Positions 6,998-13,071 of a stretch of 17,023 nucleotides of DNA are shown here, in pieces. A program made the translations under genes and the position numbers. The stretch is from positions 1 to 17,023 of the forward strand of contig JASFRI010000046.1 in the NCBI GenBank assembly GCA_050115015.1, given 5' to 3'. Positions within the stretch are counted from its first letter, which is position 1. Each line of letters begins with the position of its first letter. The DNA comes from JASFRI01 sp050115015. GTDB taxonomy: Bacteria > Acidobacteriota > Polarisedimenticolia > CBDVAL01. Under the pieces are notes generated by a model that made no database searches, was not told where the DNA came from, and worked only from the letters and a program-made list of their open reading frames with translations.

Positions 6998-8173
6998 CTA
7001 CCCCGCCGACCGCGTGTACCGTCCCCTGGCGTAGACGAACCAGCTCTCCCCGCCGTCGATGCTCGCTTCGTGCTCGACGGAGAACCCATCCTCCCCGATA
7101 TCGAAGAAGGTCACCCGTGCGAAGTACTGCGGGTGGGCGGTCCCGGTCTCCTGGTTGCTCAGGGTCAGGCGACCGGTCTCCCCGTCGAGGGTCCCGGCGC
7201 GGATCTCCATGTAGCCGGCGTCTCCGGCGAACTGGGTCATCCGATACGTCTCCCGGTACTTGTCGAAGGAGAGCGTCCGGATCACGTCGCCTCCCTCCTC
7301 CGGGGAGTACGTCTCCCGCAGCAGGGCACCGTCCATCAGCGATTCGATCGTCGTCGTCCTCTCGCTGTCGACGAAGTCGGCCCCGGGGCCCGGCCGCTGC
7401 GACCAGGCGACCTGGAAGGTCCCTGCGAGAGGCTGCAGAGGGCCCATTCCCACCGGAGGCGGCATGGCGAAGATGGCGTCATCGACATCGATGTTCAGGG
7501 CCACCTCCGCGACCCGCATCATGCGGCTCCGCGTGTACCACTGGATCTCGACGTAGAAGGGCAGAAGGAGCCCTCCCACCTCGCGGAAGTCGTCGAAGGT
7601 CGTGCTCTGCGGCATCGGGTTGCCGAAGTCCGAGCCCGGCGAGACCCGCGCCATCTCCAGGAAGGTCTCCGGATCCAGGTACCAGGTCTCGTCGGCTCCG
7701 TCCGGTCGCAGCACCTCGACCCCGATCGCCGGGACCCCCTCGAACTCCGTCTCGCCGATCAGCTCGACCTGGAGGCCGCGTTCCTTGTAATCGAAGAAGG
7801 GCGTGACGAAGTCCCCCTCCCGGATCCAGACGCCCAGGTCGGGCTCGGAGACCCTGCGGGGGCCGGGCTCCCGCAGGGCGTTGTCCCACCAGAGGGTGGT
7901 CCCGTCGAAGCCAATGACGACGGGTGCCCCGTTGAGGGTCCGGTCCAGGAGGTAGCGATTCTCCCGCTTCCGGATGAGGGTGAACGGGGAGGAGGTGCTG
8001 AAGGCGGTGTACTCTCCGGTGACCTTCATCGTCCGCACGGCATCATAGGCGGACCTCCCTCCGTGTGCGGCGATGTGCTTGTCGATCACCTGCTCCACCG
8101 TCATCCCCGAGGCGGGGGCCGCGGCAATGGAAACCGCGATGGTCAGTGCGAGCGACGTTCCGACCCGGCTCAT
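6998..8173 (-). CDS. Exported LolA-like (outer-membrane lipoprotein-sorting type) protein
   Basis: The product is 391 residues. Residues 1-22 are a Sec signal peptide (LALTIAVSIAAAPASG). The mature N-terminus, TVEQVIDKHIAAHGGRSAYDAVRTMKVTGEY, and the following beta-rich segment with WWDNAL and ETWYLDPETFLEMARV resemble LolA/LolB-fold proteins of the 'outer membrane lipoprotein-sorting' group. From about residue 240 a second beta-rich domain begins (LAGTFQVAWSQ... HEASIDGGESWFVYARGRYTR), resembling DUF1579-like lipid-binding-type domains. The substrate is unknown. ATG 8173 follows GAGGAGGAGCC and lies 9 nt after the stop of the PQQ-type propeller gene, so the two form an operon. It ends at the edge of the first repeat copy. 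Confidence 0.75.
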   Translation of the reverse strand: MSRVGTSLALTIAVSIAAAPASGMTVEQVIDKHIAAHGGRSAYDAVRTMKVTGEYTAFSTSSPFTLIRKRENRYLLDRTLNGAPVVIGFDGTTLWWDNALREPGPRRVSEPDLGVWIREGDFVTPFFDYKERGLQVELIGETEFEGVPAIGVEVLRPDGADETWYLDPETFLEMARVSPGSDFGNPMPQSTTFDDFREVGGLLLPFYVEIQWYTRSRMMRVAEVALNIDVDDAIFAMPPPVGMGPLQPLAGTFQVAWSQRPGPGADFVDSERTTTIESLMDGALLRETYSPEEGGDVIRTLSFDKYRETYRMTQFAGDAGYMEIRAGTLDGETGRLTLSNQETGTAHPQYFARVTFFDIGEDGFSVEHEASIDGGESWFVYARGRYTRSAG

Positions 8174-8182
8174 GGCTCCTCC

Positions 8183-9418
8183 TCATCCCTTCACGTCGTA
8201 GGCGACCATCTCCGATAGGTTCCTGAGGTAGATGCGGCCCCCGGACAGGGTCGGCGAGGTCCAGCTGCGGCCCTCCAGGGCCTGGACGCTGCCGACCTCC
8301 CGGTACGCCTCGGGGGTCGCGCGGACGAGCATCAGCTTTCCGTTGTCCGCCAGGATGTAGAGGTGGCCGTCGGCGGCGATCAGCGAGCCCTTGCCGAAGC
8401 CCCGCTTGGCCCAGGCCAGGCTCGCGTCCGCGAGGCCGATGCACTTCAGCGTGGCGTTGTCGAATCCGTAGATGTGGTCCCCGTCGACCACCGACGAGCT
8501 GAAGTGGTTCCGGAAGGAGGGCTCGCTCCAGACCTCCTGGGCCCGCGCCTTGCCCTCCTCCACCTCGATCTGTAGAAGATGCGCCCCGACGCCCTCGGCG
8601 CCGGACAGGAAGATCCGGTCCGGCGGCACGAACACCGGCATGGCGATGGTCTCCCCCCGGGGCCAGTCCTGGCTCCAGATCTCCTTCCCGGAAGGATCCA
8701 GCGCCCGGAGCCGGTAGGGGACGACGCCCACGTACTGCCGCTGGCCTCCGATCTCGACGGCCAGCGGTGAGCTGTAGCCCATGGACTGGGTCTCCCCCGT
8801 GGTCCACAGCACCTTTCCCGTGCCGCGATCCAGGGCGACATAGGACTTCCCGTCCGGCGCTCCCGCCTCGAGGATCACCTTCTCGCCGTCCACCAGCGCC
8901 GAGGGGGAGAAGCCCCAACGGGGTATCTTGGACCCGAAGGCCTGCCCAAGATCCAGCCCCCAGCGGAGATTGCCCGTCTCCCGGTCGAGAGCCGCGACGT
9001 TCCCCCGAGAGCTCATCACGAAGACCGTATCGCCATGCACCGTCGGCGTCGAGCGGGGTCCGTTGCCGAACTGATCGTCGAAGCGCTTGCCCACCGGGGT
9101 GCGCCACAGCTCCTTCCCCGTGCGGGCGTCGAACGCCGCGGCGAACTCCGAGGGGGCCTCCGCTGTCGCCGCGAACATCGTGTAGAGCCGGTCACCGACC
9201 ACGGCGATGCCCGAGAATCCCTGTCCGATGGGGATCCGCCAGACCTCCGCCGGACCGCCTTCCGGCCATTCCTCGAGAAGGCCCGTCTCGGCGGAGATGC
9301 CATTCCGATGAATGCCGCGGAACTGCGGCCAGTCGGTGCTCGAGGGCTCTGCGGCTGCCGGCACGATGCAGGTTGCCGCCGCCGTCAACAGCGCGATACG
9401 CGCGAGCTTGTAGAACAT
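8183..9418 (-). CDS. Exported PQQ-type (WD40-like) beta-propeller protein
   Basis: The product is 411 residues with a signal peptide (KLARIALLTAAATCIVPAAA, cleavage near residue 23). It begins WPQFRGIHRNGISAETGLLEEWPEGGPAEVWRIPIG, the usual opening of bacterial PQQ-binding-like propellers. Blade repeats follow: DARTGKELWRTPVG, DRETGNLRWGLDLG, DRGTGKVLWTTGE and DPSGKEIWSQDWP. No dehydrogenase domain or cytochrome motif is seen, so it is more likely a BamB/YfgL-like scaffold or sensor propeller than an enzyme. ATG 9418 has GGGAGGAAG 5 nt upstream. The frame stays open far upstream, but that part crosses the repeat and the antisense of the FG-GAP gene and is rejected. It is the first gene of the operon with the LolA-like protein. 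Confidence 0.85.
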   Translation of the reverse strand: MFYKLARIALLTAAATCIVPAAAEPSSTDWPQFRGIHRNGISAETGLLEEWPEGGPAEVWRIPIGQGFSGIAVVGDRLYTMFAATAEAPSEFAAAFDARTGKELWRTPVGKRFDDQFGNGPRSTPTVHGDTVFVMSSRGNVAALDRETGNLRWGLDLGQAFGSKIPRWGFSPSALVDGEKVILEAGAPDGKSYVALDRGTGKVLWTTGETQSMGYSSPLAVEIGGQRQYVGVVPYRLRALDPSGKEIWSQDWPRGETIAMPVFVPPDRIFLSGAEGVGAHLLQIEVEEGKARAQEVWSEPSFRNHFSSSVVDGDHIYGFDNATLKCIGLADASLAWAKRGFGKGSLIAADGHLYILADNGKLMLVRATPEAYREVGSVQALEGRSWTSPTLSGGRIYLRNLSEMVAYDVKG

Positions 9419-9469
9419 CGGTCTTCCTCCCTGGATGGAGCGGCTGCCTCCGCCGGCTGGCACGGCGCC

Positions 9470-9539
9470 GTGGACCGGCCAGTTCCCCGCCCCGCGGGGT
9501 GTCTTACGGGCCCGGCCGGGAGGGGTTTCGTCGGTCCAC
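9470..9539. repeat. Inverted repeat in the leader region of the PQQ-propeller operon
   Basis: GTGGACCG (9470-9477) and CGGTCCAC (9532-9539) are perfect inverted copies. They enclose GC-rich sequence with further self-complementarity, such as CCCCGCGGGG. It could fold as a leader structure of the minus-strand operon, whose start codon is about 50 bp away. No function is assigned. Confidence 0.35.
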
Positions 9540-9715
9540 GTCCGCCGGGCCATTGCGGCCCGCGGGGAAACTGAAGTACTTTGAGAGACGGGAATGATCG
9601 GCCATCCCAGGGTGTTCGGATCCTTGGAGGAGGAGGTTCCGCGCGCCGGTTCCGTTCCCGGTTCGGTCCCGGATCTTCCCGGCGGCCCCCGGCACGTCCG
9701 CGCCGCAAGCGCTGG
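9540..9715. other. Intergenic stretch without a recognised gene
   Basis: Together with 9419-9539 and the repeat at 9716-9942, this fills the 546 bp between the divergent PQQ-propeller and FG-GAP genes. I see no convincing reading frame. TTGCGG (9553-9558) and TACTTT (9577-9582), 18 nt apart, are a weak plus-strand promoter candidate. Any promoter for the FG-GAP gene must lie here or in the repeat, since only 22 nt separate the repeat from its ATG. Confidence 0.4.
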
Positions 9716-9942
9716 CCCGGCCAGTTCATCACCTGCCGGTTCGAACGGTGGAAACCACCGCGGCGACTGGACATGCAGGGAATCCGGGTCGCGGCAAGAC
9801 GTGACGGTGTGTCGGGAGGCATGGAAGGCTTGCGGGACAAGGCGGCCCTCCGAGGGCGGGTCGGTGGACCCGTCGAGGAGGTCCAACGCAGGTCCGCAGG
9901 CTCTCGGCCCTCCCGAGGCCGGCAGGTGGTGAATTGTCCGCG
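9716..9942 (+). repeat. Structured dispersed element, copy 2
   Basis: This has the same orientation and architecture as the copy at 6766-6984. The terminal stem pairs 9716-9739 with 9919-9942, with two mismatches. The interior shares the CGGGT/ACCCG hairpin, the GGAGGTCC block and the GGCCCTCCCGAGGCC block. Its left third instead carries a hairpin CGGTGG-AAA-CCACCG. CTAG follows at 9943-9946, as in copy 1. It ends 22 nt before the FG-GAP gene start and may lie in that gene's 5' leader. Confidence 0.8.
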
Positions 9943-9964
9943 CTAGACACCGGAAACAGCCCAC

Positions 9965-11998
9965 ATGGCCAAGCACGGGGAACGAATCACCAGACGGCGC
10001 CGGCCGCCACCGGCCGCGGTGGGGGCGGTCCTGGTCCTCGCGGCGCTGGCGGGGGCGTTTGCCACCCTGACGGGCGATCCGGTGTGGACGGGGAGCGGCG
10101 GGCAGGAATCCGCGGCCTACGGGGTCTCGGTCGCCGGGGCCGGCGACGTGAACGGGGACGGGTTCGGCGACGTGCTGGTCGGCGCGAGCCTGCACGACAG
10201 CGGCTCCCCGGATACCGGGCGGATCTTCCTCTACCTGGGCTCGGCATACGGGCTCACCGCATGGCCCCAGGCGGTCCACGACGGCGCCAACCGGGAGGCC
10301 TGGCTCGGCTACCAGGTCGCGAGCGCCGGCGACGTCAACGGGGATGGATTCGCGGACATCGTGGCCGGCTCTCACGGCCATTCCGACGAGTTCCTGCGGC
10401 AGGGGGGCGCGTTCCTGTGGCTGGGCTCCGCCGAAGGGCCCTGGATCGGCGGTGACCCGGTATGGGCGGTCGTGGGCGACCGTCCGTCGGCCTACCTCGG
10501 GAAGGCGGTGCGGTCCGCCGGCGACGTCAACGGGGACGGCTACGACGACATCATCGTCGGCGCCTTCGGGTACTCCGATTCTCTCGTCCAGCAGGGAGCC
10601 GCGTTCGTGTATTTCGGGTCCCCCCAGGGGCCGTCGGTGACCGCGGACTGGAAGGTCGAGGGCACCGAGGCGGTGGGGTACCTCGGGTTCTCCGTCTGCG
10701 GCGCCGGGGACGTCAACGGTGACGGCTATGCCGACGTGGCGGTGGGTGCTCACCTTCAGGACGGGATCCTGCCGGACGAGGGGCGCGTGCTCGTCCATCT
10801 GGGCGGGCCCGACGGGCCCGGCGAATCCCCCGTCGTCGTCCTCTCCGGGGGCCAGGCATTCGCACGGTTCGGCTACGTGGTCGCACCGGCCGGTGACGTC
10901 AACGGAGACGGCTACGATGACCTGCTGGTGGGTGCTCCCGGCAGCGGCGACGCGATGCCGGGGGAGGGGCGGGTCTACACGTTCCTCGGGTCCCCGGACG
11001 GTCTCGGGCCAGACCCCGCTTGGTTCGCCAGCGGCGGGCAGGCCGGCGCGAACTTCGGAGTCTCCGCGGCCTCGGTGGGGGACCTGAACAGCGACGGGTA
11101 CGGGGATGTGCTCGTCGGCGCGAACCAGTTCGACGGCTCGGAGCTGAACGTCGGGGAGGTCCGTTTGTTCCCGGGAGGGCCGGACGGACTGGAAAGCCAG
11201 GCCGCCTGGATCCGGGACGGAGGGCGACGCGGCGATCTGTTCGGTTCGTCGGTCGCGGGAGCCGGGGACGTGAACGGCGACGGCTTCGGGGACGCGATCA
11301 TCGGGGCCACCGCTGCCGGGGAGTTCACCTTTGCGGAGGGAGAGGCCTACCTCTTCCTGGGACTTCGCCCCTCTTCCTTCCGCCTGCAGGTCTCCCGCGC
11401 GGGAAACGGCACGGGGACGGTCTCCAGCGATCCCGTCGGCATCGATTGCGGAGACGAATGCCACGAGGTCTTCCCCGAGGGCACCCTCGTCCAGCTGACG
11501 GCGATCCCGGACGCCGGCTCGACCTTCGGCGGCTGGACGGGGGACGCCGACTGCGCGGACGGGATCGTCCAGATGGACCAGATCCTGAACTGCACGGCAC
11601 TGTTCCACCTCGAGTCGGAGCTCTGCCGGGACGAGGATGGGGACGGATACGGCAGCCCGGCCACGTTCCTCTGTCCCCACGGAATGCTGGAGGATTGCGA
11701 CGATCTCGAGGAGACCGTCCATCCCGGTGCTCCCGACATCTGCGATGGGCTGGACAACAACTGCGACGGCGGGGTGGACGCGGTCATCTGCACCGGCTTC
11801 GATGCCAACGCGGACGGTCGGATCGACGGGATCGAGCTGGCGTGGATCGGACGGGCGTTCGGCGAGGAGAGCGCAACACCGGATCTGGAGTGGTGGTTCG
11901 CCGTCGACTACAACGAAGACGGTCGGATCGACGGCGATGACCTGGCGCTGCTCGGTACGGTCTGGTTCTGCCTGGATGTCGAGAATGTCTGCAACTAG
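9965..11998 (+). CDS. Secreted FG-GAP beta-propeller protein with InlB-type repeat, MopE motif and C-terminal dockerin
   Basis: The product is 677 residues. A signal peptide or anchor spans about 18-36 after a basic start (ITRRRR). Seven FG-GAP repeats follow between about residues 45 and 460, each with a calcium motif DVNGDG or DLNSDG (first at 61, last at 435), giving an integrin-like seven-blade propeller. About 470-550 resemble a divergent InlB-type repeat (GTGTVSSDPVGIDCG... FGGWTGDADC). From 556, DEDGDGYG, EDCDD and ICDGLDNNCDG form a MopE-type metal-binding motif. The C-terminus is a dockerin: two EF-hand loops at D613 (DANADGRIDGIE) and D648 (DYNEDGRIDGDD), 35 residues apart. A cohesin lipoprotein is encoded next downstream, suggesting non-covalent anchoring. 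GGAA about 10 nt before the ATG is a modest ribosome-binding site. The ligand is unknown. Confidence 0.88.
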   Translation: MAKHGERITRRRRPPPAAVGAVLVLAALAGAFATLTGDPVWTGSGGQESAAYGVSVAGAGDVNGDGFGDVLVGASLHDSGSPDTGRIFLYLGSAYGLTAWPQAVHDGANREAWLGYQVASAGDVNGDGFADIVAGSHGHSDEFLRQGGAFLWLGSAEGPWIGGDPVWAVVGDRPSAYLGKAVRSAGDVNGDGYDDIIVGAFGYSDSLVQQGAAFVYFGSPQGPSVTADWKVEGTEAVGYLGFSVCGAGDVNGDGYADVAVGAHLQDGILPDEGRVLVHLGGPDGPGESPVVVLSGGQAFARFGYVVAPAGDVNGDGYDDLLVGAPGSGDAMPGEGRVYTFLGSPDGLGPDPAWFASGGQAGANFGVSAASVGDLNSDGYGDVLVGANQFDGSELNVGEVRLFPGGPDGLESQAAWIRDGGRRGDLFGSSVAGAGDVNGDGFGDAIIGATAAGEFTFAEGEAYLFLGLRPSSFRLQVSRAGNGTGTVSSDPVGIDCGDECHEVFPEGTLVQLTAIPDAGSTFGGWTGDADCADGIVQMDQILNCTALFHLESELCRDEDGDGYGSPATFLCPHGMLEDCDDLEETVHPGAPDICDGLDNNCDGGVDAVICTGFDANADGRIDGIELAWIGRAFGEESATPDLEWWFAVDYNEDGRIDGDDLALLGTVWFCLDVENVCN

Positions 11999-12156
11999 TG
12001 TCCCGGGTCAGAAGTCCGTTGTCGATTCCGGCGAGGTATCCGCGGTGCTGGCAAGGCGCTTCAACGATGGAATACCGGGAGTATTCGGAGGAGAAGCAAC
12101 GCGGCCAGCGCCGTGGAGACCCGGCGAAATGGGCAACGGACTTCTGACCCGAGACA
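11999..12156. mobile_element. 158-bp palindromic (fold-back) element 1
   Basis: The 23-bp ends (11999-12021 and 12134-12156) are inverted copies with one mismatch, beginning TGTC[CT]CGGGTCAG. The arms stay complementary inward, imperfectly (CCGGCGAGGTATCCGCGGTGCTGG against the right arm), towards the centre GAATACCGGGAGTATTC, so almost the whole element can fold as one hairpin. It starts at the base after the FG-GAP stop codon. The flanks are CTAG on the left and CCAG on the right, a possible degenerate target duplication. It encodes no transposase. It could act as a terminator. Confidence 0.7.
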
Positions 12157-12159
12157 CCA

Positions 12160-12451
12160 GAGGTCCGGCCGAAACGTCTGGTGCCGTTCGCCGCTGGGTA
12201 TTGCGCGGCGAGTCCAAGGCGCGCCGAGGAGTCGATGCCTTGGCGCACCGGCGACGAGGCGCAACGCGGGAATCCCCCGCAACCCCCGGCGGCCCTTCGG
12301 ATTGCGGCGGGATGGTCCCGTCTTCTTCGTTCCCGCTGCTCCCCGACGCCACCCCCGAACAGGGGCATGGTGCATCGCCTTCGTTGCGTCGCCTCGCGTC
12401 CGGGCCCATGGCCCTCGCGACGGACGGCACCAGACGTTTCGGCCGGACCTC
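12160..12451. mobile_element. 292-bp MITE-like element 2 with 28-bp perfect terminal inverted repeats
   Basis: The 28 bp at 12160-12187 are perfectly inverted at 12424-12451 (end sequence GAGGTCCGGCCGAAACGTCT, continuing to GCCGT). The arms show weaker complementarity further in. It starts 3 bp after element 1 and is unrelated to it at the ends. There is no convincing transposase frame inside. Its right end contains the ATG at 12408 and the first codons of the cohesin lipoprotein frame. Confidence 0.75.
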
Positions 12452-12995
12452 CGGAAACAGCCTTCACGCGGCGCTGCTGCTGGCCGTGGCGCTGCTGGGA
12501 CCGTCCTGCGGCGGCGACGGTGGCGGCACGCCGGCCGGGGGGCCTTGCCTGGAGTTCAGCCCCGCGGCATCACCGGTCCCGGGGACCGTCTCCACCCGCG
12601 TCGTGGCGAACGGCTGCAGCACCATCGACCTCGAGCTGCAGATCACCGACGTCACCGATGTCTTCGCCGTGCAGTTCACGGTCACGTTCGATCCGCTTGT
12701 GGTCGCCTTCGAATCGATGTCCACTGCCGGTTCGCTCCTGGAGTCCGACGGGGCGTCTCTGGGCATGCAGATCGATCCCTCGCCGGGCATGGTCGACATC
12801 GGGGTGACGCGGTTGGCCCCCTCCGGCCGCGACGCCGTCGGCACCGCACGCCTGCTCACTCTCCGGTTCCGCCAGGAGGCGGCGGCGGGCGCGACCTTGG
12901 TGTCGTACGGCGACACACGGGTCCTCGGAAGCGAGACGCCTCCCCAGGAAAAACCCGGTATCTCATGGACCGGCGGGACCGCCGAGAGCCTCTGA
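12408..12995 (+). CDS. Cohesin-domain lipoprotein
   Basis: The product is 195 residues from ATG 12408. Residues 19-34 (LHAALLLAVALLGPSC) form a signal peptide ending in a degenerate lipobox (GPS-C34), followed by a glycine-rich tether (GGDGGGTPAGG). Residues about 59-185 match a cohesin fold: LELQITDVTDVFAVQFTVTFDPLVVAFESM, then GMVDIGVTRLAPSGRDAVGTARLLTLRFR. Cohesins bind dockerins, and the gene directly upstream encodes one. Residues 1-15 are encoded by the right end of the inverted-repeat element at 12160-12451; no ATG, GTG or TTG start lies between the element and the hydrophobic core. The start is therefore repeat-supplied, or the native 5' end was lost. No clear ribosome-binding site is seen. 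Confidence 0.7.
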   Translation: MALATDGTRRFGRTSGNSLHAALLLAVALLGPSCGGDGGGTPAGGPCLEFSPAASPVPGTVSTRVVANGCSTIDLELQITDVTDVFAVQFTVTFDPLVVAFESMSTAGSLLESDGASLGMQIDPSPGMVDIGVTRLAPSGRDAVGTARLLTLRFRQEAAAGATLVSYGDTRVLGSETPPQEKPGISWTGGTAESL

Positions 12996-13010
12996 TCCCG
13001 ACCTCGTCTG

Positions 13011-13016
13011 TATAAT
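13011..13016 (+). promoter_or_regulatory. Consensus -10 element upstream of the M1 peptidase gene
   Basis: A perfect TATAAT stands out in GC-rich DNA 16 nt after the cohesin gene stop and 56 nt before the peptidase ATG. No good -35 is seen. The peptidase gene is therefore probably transcribed on its own. Confidence 0.4.
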
Positions 13017-13071
13017 GCCGCGGTCCGCCTCTCGCCGAGATGGGCGGTCGTCCTGCGGAGGGAATCCGGCA

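Noticed and set aside
9419..11722. Upstream extension of the PQQ-propeller frame to a 1179-residue minus-strand protein
   Set aside because: The extension crosses repeat copy 2 and the antisense of the FG-GAP gene. ATG 9418 has a good ribosome-binding site and starts a proper signal peptide.
11637..12407. Long plus-strand extension of the cohesin lipoprotein frame
   Set aside because: It overlaps the end of the FG-GAP gene out of frame and passes through both palindromic elements; the resulting residues are not protein-like.
9950..12462. 12-base match CCGGAAACAGCC just after repeat copy 2 and just after element 2
   Set aside because: Several chance 12-base matches are expected in a window this size, and the neighbouring bases do not match.
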